A stretch of DNA of 64,000 nt from the NCBI RefSeq assembly GCF_905120355.1, contig NZ_CAJHOB010000009.1, forward strand, positions 1 to 64,000, in the 5' to 3' direction. Each line of letters begins with the position of its first letter. Positions within the stretch are counted from its first letter, which is position 1. The position numbers and the translations under genes are program-made. Below, one piece after another: positions 18,168 through 27,119 of the stretch. The notes below the pieces were generated by a model that worked only from the letters and a program-made list of their open reading frames with translations, searched no databases and had not been told where the DNA came from. This DNA is from Azonexus hydrophilus (GTDB lineage: Bacteria; Pseudomonadota; Gammaproteobacteria; Burkholderiales; Rhodocyclaceae).

Positions 18168-19578
18168 GCCGGAACACAGCGCCAGAACCCGCCCCGGACT
18201 GGCCCGCTCTCTTTTCCGCGTCTCGCTGCCGCGCTGGCGCGGCGGACAATACAGCCTGTCCAAGCTGTTCTTCAATTTCTACTTTCTGGCGATGGGCTCC
18301 TTCATCGCCATTGCCATCGTTGCCGACTTCATCATCACCACCGCGCAACAAGGTATCACCGATGACTATTCGCGCCGTTTCATGCGCGGCACCATCACCC
18401 TGATCGAGGATGAGCTCTATCGCCACCCGCGCCGGCAGTGGGCAGAGCAAATTAAGGTCATCGATGAAAAATTCTATTACCGGCTCGGCATCGTCGAGCG
18501 CCGCTCGCTGGACAGCCGCCTGGCCAGCGCCCAGATCGACAAGCTCGACTCCGGCGACATCGCCATCTCGCACGACCGCGACCTCATGTATTACCGCCTC
18601 GGCACCAGCAGCAAGGTACTGGTCATTGGTCCCCTGTCTGCCTCGCGCAAATCGGAAACGCAGGAAGGTCTGCCGCTGGATCTGCGGTTGCGCCTATGGA
18701 CCTGGGGCCTGATCGGCGCCATTTTCGCCGTCGCCCTGTGGTTCTGGGTGCGGCCGGTCTGGCGTGATCTCGAAGCCTTGCGCCAGACCGCCCGCCTGCT
18801 CGGCGATGGCAAATTCGAAGCGCCAGCGCCACAAGTACGCACGCAATTGCTTGCACCGCTGGCCGAAACCCTGCACAGCATGAACGAACGGGTCCTGCAG
18901 CTGCTCGCCACACACCGCGAGCTTTCCTGCGGCATCTCGCACGAATTACGGACGCCGATAGCACGCATGCGCTTCGCCCTGGAAATGCTGCCGGAAACCC
19001 CGCTACTGGAAGAACGTCAGCGGCTTTGGGCGATGATGGAAGCCGATCTGGACGAACTCGACCAGTTGATCGACACCAGCCTGACTTACGCCCGTTTCGA
19101 GCGCGAAATTCCCGAAGCGCATTTTTCCAGCGTGCGCTTTGCTGATTGGCTGGCTGACGAAGTGGAATCGATCCGCCTGCTCGGACGGCAACTCGATATC
19201 GCCGTCGACTGCAGTGCCCTACCAGCCGGTCTGCACGTCGACCTGGACCGCAAAGCCATGCCTTACGCACTGCGCAATCTGCTGCGCAATGCCTTCAAGT
19301 ATGCCCAGCAGAACATCCTGGTCAGCGCCGAACTGGTAGACGAGCAAATCCGCATCCACGTCGACGACGACGGCATCGGCATTCCCGAAGAAGAGCGCGA
19401 ACACGTTTTCTCCGCCTTCTCCCGTCTCGACCGCTCACGCGACCGGGCCACTGGCGGTTACGGCCTTGGCCTGGCCATCGCGCGCCGTGTCATGGAACTG
19501 CACGGCGGCACCGCCTGTGCCGGTAGTGCCGCACTCGGCGGCGCCAGGATCACGCTAAGCTGGCGGGCGCACCAGTAG
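18154..19578 (+). CDS. Sensor histidine kinase, RstB-like
   Basis: The 474-residue protein has a basic cytosolic N-terminus, a transmembrane helix at about 40-62, a periplasmic sensor domain of about 110 residues, and a second helix near 180-200 (LWTWGLIGAIFAVALWFWV). A HAMP-like linker follows, then the H box SHELRTPIARMRF with His263 as the phosphoacceptor, and N, G1 and G2 boxes (LRNLLRNAFKYA, DDDGIGIPEEE, GGYGLGLAIARR). All kinase motifs are intact. It partners the response regulator that it overlaps. Confidence 0.93.
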   Translation: MTGTEPEHSARTRPGLARSLFRVSLPRWRGGQYSLSKLFFNFYFLAMGSFIAIAIVADFIITTAQQGITDDYSRRFMRGTITLIEDELYRHPRRQWAEQIKVIDEKFYYRLGIVERRSLDSRLASAQIDKLDSGDIAISHDRDLMYYRLGTSSKVLVIGPLSASRKSETQEGLPLDLRLRLWTWGLIGAIFAVALWFWVRPVWRDLEALRQTARLLGDGKFEAPAPQVRTQLLAPLAETLHSMNERVLQLLATHRELSCGISHELRTPIARMRFALEMLPETPLLEERQRLWAMMEADLDELDQLIDTSLTYARFEREIPEAHFSSVRFADWLADEVESIRLLGRQLDIAVDCSALPAGLHVDLDRKAMPYALRNLLRNAFKYAQQNILVSAELVDEQIRIHVDDDGIGIPEEEREHVFSAFSRLDRSRDRATGGYGLGLAIARRVMELHGGTACAGSAALGGARITLSWRAHQ

Positions 19579-19595
19579 CCAGTCGGCCCCTGTGC

Positions 19596-19790
19596 TCAAT
19601 CAGCCTCGTCGATCCACGCCTGCTGGATGGCTTCGAGGATTTTCTCGCCACAACGCTCCGGAACATCGTCAAATCCTGGCAGGGCCATGACCCAGTCGCG
19701 CAGATCGACAAAATTGACGCGCAGAGGATCCTTGTCGGCATGTGCTTCGACCAGCTCGATGGCGATGTCGTTGATGTCAGTCCATTTCAT
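19596..19790 (-). CDS. iscX: Fe-S assembly protein IscX
   Basis: IscX is a small acidic protein that binds IscS and iron and modulates cluster assembly. The 64-residue protein has the family hallmarks [17 protein letters not shown] and RVNFVDLRDWVMALPGF. The ATG overlaps the fdx stop codon by four bases, so it is the last gene of the isc operon. Confidence 0.96.
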   Translation of the reverse strand: MKWTDINDIAIELVEAHADKDPLRVNFVDLRDWVMALPGFDDVPERCGEKILEAIQQAWIDEAD

Positions 19791-20128
19791 CGATGTCCCT
19801 CCTTCGCCATATTGATGCTGTATTTCGGAATCTCGACCACCAGCGGGGTGTCGTTGACCACTGCCTGACAGCCCAGGCGGGAATTGGGTTCCAGCCCCCA
19901 GGCCTTGTCCAGCAGATCTTCTTCCGTTTCGCTGGCGTCCTCTAGCGCAGCAAATCCCTCGCGCACGATGACGTGACAGGTGGTGCAGGCACAAGACATT
20001 TCGCAGGCGTGATCGAGTTCGATATCGTGGTCAAGCAGGTTCTGGCAGATCGATTTACCGGGGGTCGCTTCAATGACAGCGCCCTCCGGACAAAGCTCTT
20101 CATGCGGTAAGACGATGATCTGGGTCAT
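19787..20128 (-). CDS. fdx: 2Fe-2S ferredoxin, ISC type
   Basis: This adrenodoxin-like ferredoxin supplies electrons for Fe-S cluster assembly on IscU. In 113 residues it shows the four cluster cysteines in [10 protein letters not shown] (CX5CX2C) and a distal LGCQAVV. It overlaps hscA upstream and iscX downstream by four bases each, so translation is coupled. Confidence 0.97.
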   Translation of the reverse strand: MTQIIVLPHEELCPEGAVIEATPGKSICQNLLDHDIELDHACEMSCACTTCHVIVREGFAALEDASETEEDLLDKAWGLEPNSRLGCQAVVNDTPLVVEIPKYSINMAKEGHR

Positions 20129-22017
20129 GCGTGTTCTCCTGCCGGCTGCGGGTTGCTGAGTTCATCCACCGAGCGCCCGGCGAGCGCCCGCTTCACATTC
20201 TGGTCCATGCGCCGATGGGCGAATTCCTGCGTTTCGTAGCTCAGATCGTCCATTGCCAGATGAATCTGGCGGCGGTTGTCACCGGCCAGGGTCGCCCGCA
20301 GCTTGTCCGCCGCCGCCTGGATTTTCTCGATTTCGGCCGCTGAAAGCAGGTGTGCATCTTCCGCCAGTGCCGCCGCGCAGGCTTCGAGCAGACGCTCGGC
20401 TTCGACCCGCGCTTCGCGCAAGGCGCGCAGCATGGCATCGTCTTTGGCGTGCGCCAGCGAATCCTGCAACATGCCAGCGATTTCGTCATCGGACAGCCCG
20501 TAGGATGGTTTGACCGTAATACTGGCTTCGATTCCCGTCGTCTGTTCGCGTGCCGTCACCGAGAGCAGCCCGTCGGCATCAACCTGGAAGGTCACCCGGA
20601 TGCGGGCCGCACCGGCCACCATCGGCGGAATACCACGCAACTCGAAACGGGCGAGCGAGCGGCAGTCATCAACCAGATCACGCTCGCCCTGGACAACATG
20701 AATGGCCATCGCCGTCTGGCCATCCTTGAAAGTCGTGAATTCTTGCGCCCGCGCCGTGGGAATGGTGGAATTACGGGTAATCACCTTCTCGGTCAGGCCA
20801 CCCATAATTTCCAGGCCCAGCGACAGCGGGATCACGTCAAGCAGCAACCAGTCATCATTGCCAGTCTTGTTACCTGCCAGCAGATTGGCCTGTGTCGCCG
20901 CGCCCAGGGCCACCACCTTGTCCGGGTCGAGATTGGTCAGCGGTTCCTGCCGAAAGAAATCAGCCACGGCCTTCTGTACTTGCGGGATGCGGGTAGCGCC
21001 CCCCACCATCACCACGCCCTGGATTTCGTCCACCCGCAGACCGGCGTCGCGCAGGGCCTTCTTGATCGGTTGCAGGGTCTTGCTCACCAAGTTACGGCTG
21101 ATTTCGGTAAAGGTCGCTGCATCCAGGGTCAGATCGATCATCTCGCCGGTTGCCAGACGCAGCGAAATGGGGGCTTCCGGGTTGTGGGTGAGAAATTCCT
21201 TGGCTTCACGGCAACGCATCATCAGGTGCCGTGAATCTTCCGCCGACAAAGGCTGTGGCCGGACCTGCTCAATGACCCAGCAGTAGATACGGTGATCGAA
21301 ATCATCGCCACCGAGTGCGGTATCGCCCCCCGTGGCCAGCACTTCGAACACGCCCTTGGTCAGGCGCAGGATGGAAATATCGAAGGTGCCACCGCCCAGG
21401 TCGTACACGGCATAAACGCCTTCGGCGCCGTTATCCAGACCATAGGCAATCGCCGCTGCCGTCGGTTCGTTGAGCAGGCGCAGCACGTTGAGGCCCGCCA
21501 GACGGGCCGCATCCTTGGTGGCCTGGCGTTGTGCATCGTCGAAATAGGCCGGCACGGTAATCACCGCCCCCACCAGTTCGCCGCCCAGCGCTGCTTCCGC
21601 ACGGTGCTGCAGGGTTTTCAGGATTTCTGCCGAAACCTCGACCGGACTCTTGACGCCGGCCACTGTCTTCAGGCGCACCATGCCGGGCGCCTCGACAAAA
21701 TCGTAGGGCAGGGTTTCCACATGCGCGATATCGGCCTTGCCTCGCCCCATGAAGCGCTTGACGGAAATGATGGTGTTTTTCGGATCTTCCGCCTGCCGCT
21801 TGCGCACGTCGTAGCCGACCTCGATCCGCCCATCCGGGTGATAACGCACCGCCGAGGGCAACAACGAGCGGCCGTGTTCATCGTTCAGGCACACCGCCAT
21901 GCCGCTCCGCACCGTCGCCACGAGCGAGTTGGTTGTACCGAGATCGATACCGATCGCCCGTTTGTGCTCGTGCGGCGCTGCTGATTCGCCTGGTTCGGCA
22001 ATCTGAAATAAAGCCAT
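20125..22017 (-). CDS. hscA: Fe-S assembly chaperone HscA
   Basis: HscA is an Hsp70 chaperone that, with HscB, drives cluster release from IscU. The 630-residue protein has the DnaK-type ATPase motifs [14 protein letters not shown] near residue 23, [14 protein letters not shown] near 203, and [11 protein letters not shown] near 345, followed by substrate-binding and lid domains. Length is typical. The start lies five bases after the hscB stop, and its end overlaps fdx. Confidence 0.97.
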   Translation of the reverse strand: MALFQIAEPGESAAPHEHKRAIGIDLGTTNSLVATVRSGMAVCLNDEHGRSLLPSAVRYHPDGRIEVGYDVRKRQAEDPKNTIISVKRFMGRGKADIAHVETLPYDFVEAPGMVRLKTVAGVKSPVEVSAEILKTLQHRAEAALGGELVGAVITVPAYFDDAQRQATKDAARLAGLNVLRLLNEPTAAAIAYGLDNGAEGVYAVYDLGGGTFDISILRLTKGVFEVLATGGDTALGGDDFDHRIYCWVIEQVRPQPLSAEDSRHLMMRCREAKEFLTHNPEAPISLRLATGEMIDLTLDAATFTEISRNLVSKTLQPIKKALRDAGLRVDEIQGVVMVGGATRIPQVQKAVADFFRQEPLTNLDPDKVVALGAATQANLLAGNKTGNDDWLLLDVIPLSLGLEIMGGLTEKVITRNSTIPTARAQEFTTFKDGQTAMAIHVVQGERDLVDDCRSLARFELRGIPPMVAGAARIRVTFQVDADGLLSVTAREQTTGIEASITVKPSYGLSDDEIAGMLQDSLAHAKDDAMLRALREARVEAERLLEACAAALAEDAHLLSAAEIEKIQAAADKLRATLAGDNRRQIHLAMDDLSYETQEFAHRRMDQNVKRALAGRSVDELSNPQPAGEHA

Positions 22018-22022
22018 GTGTT

Positions 22023-22550
22023 TTACTCTTCCAGCGCCGCCAGGGCGTCTTCGATTTCCAACAATAATTTTTCCAGGAACATCTGCCGGCGCACGCCATC
22101 GGCCGCCGCGAGATAGTCCGCGTCCTCATCCAGCCAGACGGCGATCTGCTCGTAACGCCCGGCGATATCCGCCTGCAGACGGTGATGCAGATGCTCCAGT
22201 TCGTGGTGATCGCCGGCGCTGCGTGCTTCCTGTACCGCCTCGCGCCATTCCATCTGCTGCATGAGGAAATCCGCCGGCATCGCGGTATTGGTTTCGGCAC
22301 GCAGGTCGACACCCGCCAGTTCGATCAGGTAACCGGCCCGGGCCAGCGGTTTCTTCAGGGTCCGGTAAGCCTCGTTGGCCTGACTTGCCCATTGCATGGA
22401 CAGCCGCCGCTCCGCTTCCGGTGCGCTGGCAAAACGGTCAGGGTGCACGCGTGCCTGCAACTCGCGATAACGGCTGTCAAGCTCCCCGGCAGCCAGCCGA
22501 AAGCGGCGCGGCAGGCCAAGCAGGGCAAAGAAATCAGCGTTTAGATCCAA
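22023..22550 (-). CDS. hscB: Fe-S assembly co-chaperone HscB
   Basis: HscB is the J-domain partner that brings IscU to HscA. In 175 residues it has an N-terminal J domain ([15 protein letters not shown] in RVHPDRF near 36-38) and a C-terminal three-helix bundle that binds IscU. The start codon is TTG at 22550; no closer ATG gives a complete J domain. It lies 9 bases downstream of iscA in the isc operon. Confidence 0.95.
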   Translation of the reverse strand: MDLNADFFALLGLPRRFRLAAGELDSRYRELQARVHPDRFASAPEAERRLSMQWASQANEAYRTLKKPLARAGYLIELAGVDLRAETNTAMPADFLMQQMEWREAVQEARSAGDHHELEHLHHRLQADIAGRYEQIAVWLDEDADYLAAADGVRRQMFLEKLLLEIEDALAALEE

Positions 22551-22559
22551 GGGGCACGC

Positions 22560-22883
22560 TCAGACGGTGAACGACTCGCCGCAACCACACTGGTCCTTGA
22601 CGTTCGGGTTGTTGAACTTGAAACCTTCATTCAGCCCCTCGCGCGCGTAGTCGAGCTCCATGCCTTCGAGATAAGGCAGACTCTTGGCATCGACGATGAC
22701 CTTGACCCCGGAATTCTCGAACACCACATCATCGGCATTGATTTCGTCGACGAATTCGAGCTTGTAGGCCATCCCCGAACAGCCACTGGTGCGCACACCC
22801 AGGCGCAGGCCAACGCCCTTGCCCCGCTTTTCGAGAAAATTGGCGACGCGTTGCACCGCCTTGTCGGTCAGGGTCACGGCCAT
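22560..22883 (-). CDS. iscA: Iron-sulfur cluster assembly protein IscA
   Basis: IscA is an A-type carrier that delivers iron or clusters to target apoproteins. The 107-residue protein has the three conserved cysteines in [13 protein letters not shown] and QCGCGESF near the C-terminus. It begins two bases after iscU ends. Confidence 0.97.
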   Translation of the reverse strand: MAVTLTDKAVQRVANFLEKRGKGVGLRLGVRTSGCSGMAYKLEFVDEINADDVVFENSGVKVIVDAKSLPYLEGMELDYAREGLNEGFKFNNPNVKDQCGCGESFTV

Positions 22884-22885
22884 GC

Positions 22886-23269
22886 TTACTCTCCGCGTTT
22901 TTTCTTGTAATCGGCCACTGCCGCCTTGATGGCGTCTTCCGCCAGAATCGAACAGTGGATTTTCACCGGCGGCAACGCCAGTTCCTCGGCAATCGCGGTG
23001 TTCTTGATGGAGAGGGCCTCATCTACCGTCTTGCCCTTGACCCATTCGGTCACCAGCGACGACGAGGCAATCGCCGAGCCGCAGCCATAGGTCTTGAACT
23101 TGGCATCTTCGATGACGCCAGCGGGATTGACCTTGATCTGCAGTTTCATCACATCGCCGCAGGCCGGCGCCCCGACCATGCCGGTGCCGACACCTTCATC
23201 CTCCTTGCCGAAGGAGCCCACGTTACGCGGGTTTTCATAGTGATCGATGACTTTGACGCTGTAGCTCAT
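22886..23269 (-). CDS. iscU: Fe-S cluster scaffold protein IscU
   Basis: IscU is the scaffold on which clusters are built. The ligands Cys37, Asp39, Cys63, His105 and Cys106 are visible ([19 protein letters not shown]), as is the LPPVK motif at 99-103 recognised by HscA. The 127-residue length is typical. A 49-base gap separates it from iscS. Confidence 0.98.
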   Translation of the reverse strand: MSYSVKVIDHYENPRNVGSFGKEDEGVGTGMVGAPACGDVMKLQIKVNPAGVIEDAKFKTYGCGSAIASSSLVTEWVKGKTVDEALSIKNTAIAEELALPPVKIHCSILAEDAIKAAVADYKKKRGE

Positions 23270-23318
23270 GTTATTTCTCCGTTCAATTCAGTTGGGGTGG
23301 TTGGCTGCAGCCTGAAAG

Positions 23319-24530
23319 TCAGTGTGCCGCCCATTGGACGGTGTTCAGATCGATTCCGTCCTTATACATTTCCCAGAGTGGCGAAAGATCGCGCAATTTC
23401 TGGATTTTCGCATGCAGCAGCTGGACCGCATAATCGATTTCGGCTTCGGTGGTATAGCGACCGATGGAAAAGCGGATCGAGCTGTGCGCCAGCTCATCGT
23501 TACGCCCCAGCGCCCGCAGCACGTAGGAGGGTTCCAGGCTGGCCGAGGTACAGGCCGACCCGGAAGATACCGCCAGGTCCTTGACCGCCATCATCAGCGA
23601 CTCACCCTCAACATAGGCAAAGCTGACGTTGAGATTGTGCGGCACACGCGCCTGCAGATCGCCATTGACGAAACTGGCCTCGATTTCCAGCAAGCCTTTG
23701 AGGAAGCGGTCGCGCAGTGCAGTGATGCGCTTAATCTCGCCGTCCATCTCTTCGCGGGCAATGCGGAACGCCTCGCCCATGCCGACGATCTGGTGCGTGG
23801 CCAGCGTCCCCGAGCGGAAGCCCCGTTCATGGCCGCCGCCATGCATCTGCGCCTCCAGCCGGATGCGCGGTTTGCGCCGCACGTACAAGGCACCAATGCC
23901 TTTCGGACCATAGGTCTTGTGGGCGGAAAAACTCATCAGATCAACCTTGAGCTGGCCCAGGTCAATCTCCACTTTGCCCGTTGCCTGCGCAGCGTCGACG
24001 TGAAAAATCACGCCTTTCTCCCGGCAGATGTCGCCCAATTCAGCAATCGGCTGAATCACCCCGATTTCGTTATTGACGAACAGCACCGACGCCAGCACCG
24101 TATCCGGACGGATCGCCGCGCGGAAGGCATCGAGATCGACCAGACCGTTTTCCTGGACATCCAGATACGTCGCTTCGAACCCCTGACGCTCAAGTTCGCG
24201 CACCGTATCGAGTACCGCCTTGTGCTCGGTTTTCAGCGTGATGATGTGCTTGCCCTTGGTACCCGCGTAAAAATTGGCCGCACCCTTGATCGCCAGATTG
24301 TTCGATTCCGTTGCCCCGGAGGTCCACACGATCTCCTTGGGGTCTGCACCGACCAGATCGGCCACCTGGCGACGCGCCGTTTCCACGGCCTCGTCAGCCA
24401 CCCAGCCGAAGCTGTGCGAGCGCGAGGCCGGATTACCGAACAAATCGCACAGGTAGGGAATCATCTTTTCGGCCACACGCGGATCGACCGGTGTGGTTGC
24501 GGAATAGTCGAGGTAGATGGGCAATTTCAT
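23319..24530 (-). CDS. iscS: Cysteine desulfurase IscS
   Basis: This PLP enzyme converts cysteine to alanine and passes the sulfane sulfur to IscU. The PLP lysine is Lys205 ([12 protein letters not shown]) and the catalytic loop cysteine is Cys327 ([17 protein letters not shown]), one residue from the E. coli positions. The 403-residue length fits IscS group I with the long mobile loop. It is the third gene of the operon. Confidence 0.98.
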   Translation of the reverse strand: MKLPIYLDYSATTPVDPRVAEKMIPYLCDLFGNPASRSHSFGWVADEAVETARRQVADLVGADPKEIVWTSGATESNNLAIKGAANFYAGTKGKHIITLKTEHKAVLDTVRELERQGFEATYLDVQENGLVDLDAFRAAIRPDTVLASVLFVNNEIGVIQPIAELGDICREKGVIFHVDAAQATGKVEIDLGQLKVDLMSFSAHKTYGPKGIGALYVRRKPRIRLEAQMHGGGHERGFRSGTLATHQIVGMGEAFRIAREEMDGEIKRITALRDRFLKGLLEIEASFVNGDLQARVPHNLNVSFAYVEGESLMMAVKDLAVSSGSACTSASLEPSYVLRALGRNDELAHSSIRFSIGRYTTEAEIDYAVQLLHAKIQKLRDLSPLWEMYKDGIDLNTVQWAAH

Positions 24531-24571
24531 GGTTGATCTCGTCAGGTTGCTCGGTTGTAATCAGCCGGTTG

Positions 24572-25738
24572 TCAGGTCCGGCCCGCTTCGATGGCCGTCA
24601 ATCCCCGCAGGTCGCCGACCGTGGCCTGCAGGGCAGCAATAAATCGTTTCACTTCGCCGGCATCGTTACCGGCCCCAAAACTCAGACGCACCGCACCGCG
24701 TGCAAGTTCCGGCGCAATCCCCATTGCCTGCAGCACGTGCGAGGATTCGGGCTGCGCACTGGAACAGGCAGCGCCGCTAGCGACCGCAAAACCCGCCCGA
24801 TCCAGCTTGCCGACCAGGGTTTCGCCGTCGATACCAGGCAAGGCGAAATAGCAGGTATTACTCAAGCGCGGTGCAGCACTGGAAAAGATGCAGGCCCCCA
24901 GGGCGCGCAACCCCGTCTCCAGCTCCGCACGCAACAGGCCGTTCTGCGCGGTCGCTTCGGCAACACGGGCGGCCGCAAGTTCCGCGGCAACACCAAAACC
25001 GACAATGGCCGGCACATTTTCCGTGCCGGAACGCAGGCCGCGTTCGTGGCCCCCTCCGGCAATCAGCGGGGCCAGTTCGAGACGTTTATCGACCACCAGC
25101 GCTGCTGCCCCTTTCGGGCCATTGATCTTGTGCGCCGATAGCGTCAGCGCCTGCACACCCGCCGCATTCAGGGCACGAAAATCCAGCGGCATTTTGCCCA
25201 GCGCCTGCACCGCATCGCTATGCAGCACCGCCCCGGCAGCGCGCGCAGCCTGAGCCAACTGCGGCAAATCCTGAATGGCGCCGGTTTCATTGTTGGCCAG
25301 CATGATGGACAGCACATCCGGCTGTTCCGCTAACACCGCCGTGTAATCATCCGCCGCGACCAGTCCCTGGGCATCAACGGCAATTTCGCGCAGCTGCCAA
25401 CCCTGGCGCTGCAACTGGCGCGCTGGCTGCAGCACGCAAGGGTGTTCTATCGCCGACACCGCCAGACGTCCCGGTTGACGACAGGCCGCGAGTCCCTTCA
25501 GAAACAGGTTGTTGGCTTCGCTACCGCCACTGGTGAAAATGACTTCACTCGGCTGTGCGTTGACTGCCGCCGCCACCTGCTGACGCGCCAGATCCACTGC
25601 TGCCCGTGCCTGCCGCCCGTATTCATGGCGACTGGACGCGTTGCCGCACAGCCCCTCCAGCCAGGGCAGCATGGCCGCACGCACCGCCGGGTCGAGCGGT
25701 GTGGTCGCGTTGTGGTCGAGGTAGACTGGCGCAAACAT
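24572..25738 (-). CDS. Second cysteine desulfurase, NifS/IscS family
   Basis: This 388-residue PLP enzyme lies between iscR and iscS. The PLP lysine is in LSAHKINGPKG and the catalytic cysteine in SGAACSSAQPESSHVL, so it should be active. It diverges clearly from the adjacent IscS and looks more NifS-like (opening VYLDHNATTPLDP, RHEYGRQARAAVD). The ATG at 25738 is used, but a GTG at 25744 overlaps the iscR stop. It may supply sulfur to another acceptor or back up IscS. The duplication inside an isc operon is uncommon outside a few lineages. Confidence 0.92.
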   Translation of the reverse strand: MFAPVYLDHNATTPLDPAVRAAMLPWLEGLCGNASSRHEYGRQARAAVDLARQQVAAAVNAQPSEVIFTSGGSEANNLFLKGLAACRQPGRLAVSAIEHPCVLQPARQLQRQGWQLREIAVDAQGLVAADDYTAVLAEQPDVLSIMLANNETGAIQDLPQLAQAARAAGAVLHSDAVQALGKMPLDFRALNAAGVQALTLSAHKINGPKGAAALVVDKRLELAPLIAGGGHERGLRSGTENVPAIVGFGVAAELAAARVAEATAQNGLLRAELETGLRALGACIFSSAAPRLSNTCYFALPGIDGETLVGKLDRAGFAVASGAACSSAQPESSHVLQAMGIAPELARGAVRLSFGAGNDAGEVKRFIAALQATVGDLRGLTAIEAGRT

Positions 25739-25740
25739 GC

Positions 25741-26238
25741 TCACAAACCGGCGACGCGCTTGTCGCGCTCGATCCGGCGCGGACTCGGACCCAGTGGGCG
25801 CTGATCGCTGATGGCCACCACGCCGGCAGGCTTGAGTTTCTCCTGATTGACCAGGTCCGCCAGGCTGACCGACCCCAGGTAGTCAAACATCTTGCTGTTG
25901 AGCGTCGTCCACAGATCGTGCGTCATGCACCGCTGTTCACCATGGCAATTCTCCTGCCCGCCACACTGCGTGGCATCGAGATGTTCATCAACCGCACGAA
26001 TGATGTCGGCGACACTGACCATGCTCAACGGCCGGGCGATGCAATAACCGCCACCGGGACCGCGCACCGAATCCACCAGCCGATGCCGGCGCAACTTGCC
26101 GAACAACTGCTCGAGATACGACAACGAAATCTGCTGCCGCTCCGCCACACCTGCCAGCGCCACCGGCCCGGCTTCTCCGCGCAACGCAAGGTCGAGCATG
26201 GCGGTTACGGCGAAACGTCCTTTGGTCGTCAAACGCAT
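25741..26238 (-). CDS. iscR: Fe-S cluster regulator IscR
   Basis: IscR is an Rrf2-family winged-helix regulator that represses the isc operon when it carries a [2Fe-2S] cluster. The 165-residue protein keeps the cluster ligands Cys92, Cys98, Cys104 and His107 (QCGGQENCHGEQRCMTH). The ATG at 26238, opening MRLTTKGRFAVTAML after GGAGAA, is the family start. It heads the isc operon and has candidate binding sites just upstream. Confidence 0.97.
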   Translation of the reverse strand: MRLTTKGRFAVTAMLDLALRGEAGPVALAGVAERQQISLSYLEQLFGKLRRHRLVDSVRGPGGGYCIARPLSMVSVADIIRAVDEHLDATQCGGQENCHGEQRCMTHDLWTTLNSKMFDYLGSVSLADLVNQEKLKPAGVVAISDQRPLGPSPRRIERDKRVAGL

Positions 26239-26254
26239 GTGTGTTCTCCTGCAA

Positions 26255-26308
26255 ATAACCAAGTAACAAGGTCAACTATGGGCTGACATATCACCATTAG
26301 TCAACTAT
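26255..26308 (-). promoter_or_regulatory. Candidate tandem IscR type 1 sites before iscR
   Basis: On the minus strand the half-site ATAGTTGAC occurs twice, at 26308-26300 and 26279-26271, 29 bases apart. The proximal copy is followed after 7 bases by CTTGGTTAT (26263-26255), giving a 25-base element that fits the type 1 IscR pattern well in its first half and at six of nine positions in its second. The distal copy lies in the last codons of cysE. Holo-IscR autorepression is the expected function. Confidence 0.6.
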
Positions 26309-27046
26309 TTTACTCAGGTATTTGGCATCGAAGTCATCGTGTGCCTGCAAGGTTTCCTCGCAGCAGATGCCCTTTTCTGCCAGTTTTTTGATCAATTCAC
26401 TCAACCGGCGATCGGTCTCGCCGGCGTGATCCAGCAGGCCATGAATGGCCTTGGCCAGGGGATCATCCTGATCGCGCGCCACGGCGTAGGCCGAAAAACC
26501 CATTTTTTCCGCCTGCGCTTCCCGCTCACGGCTCTGCGCATCAATGATGCGCGCCGGATTGCCAACAGCCGTCGCTCCCGGCGGCACCGATTTGGTCACC
26601 ACCGCATTCGAGCCGACCTTGGACCGCGCCGCCATGGTGATCGGCCCCAGCACCTTGGCCCCGGCGCCGATGACGACCCCATCCTCCAGTGTCGGATGGC
26701 GCTTGCCCTTGGACCAGGAGGTGCCGCCCAGGGTCACCCCGTGATACAGCGTGACATCGTCGCCGATGACTGCCGTCTCACCGATCACCACGCCCATGCC
26801 GTGGTCGATGAAAAAGCGCCGGCCGATCGTCGCTCCGGGATGAATCTCGATCCCTGTCATGAAGCGCGACACGTGCGCCGTGAACCGCGCCAGCCAGCGC
26901 AGGCGATGCCGCCACAGCCAGTGCGCCAGACGGTGCAGGATGAGCGCATGAATCCCGGGATAACAGGTCAGCACTTCCCAGAACGAACGGGCCGCCGGGT
27001 CGCGGTCAAAAACCGCCCGGATATCCTCGCGCAAATGGCCAAACAT
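26297..27046 (-). CDS. cysE: Serine O-acetyltransferase
   Basis: CysE acetylates serine with acetyl-CoA to give O-acetylserine, the precursor of cysteine. The 249-residue protein has an N-terminal helical domain and the left-handed beta-helix with hexapeptide repeats: [41 protein letters not shown], and [22 protein letters not shown]. The ATG at 27046 was chosen over a start six codons upstream. Its position before iscR couples cysteine supply to the cysteine-consuming ISC genes. Confidence 0.95.
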   Translation of the reverse strand: MFGHLREDIRAVFDRDPAARSFWEVLTCYPGIHALILHRLAHWLWRHRLRWLARFTAHVSRFMTGIEIHPGATIGRRFFIDHGMGVVIGETAVIGDDVTLYHGVTLGGTSWSKGKRHPTLEDGVVIGAGAKVLGPITMAARSKVGSNAVVTKSVPPGATAVGNPARIIDAQSREREAQAEKMGFSAYAVARDQDDPLAKAIHGLLDHAGETDRRLSELIKKLAEKGICCEETLQAHDDFDAKYLSKIVD

Positions 27047-27119
27047 GCAACAATCCCCTAGCAAGAAGAGGTGAATTGTAAAATACTCGACTGTTTCTGT
27101 CAGCTATTGCGCACAAAAT

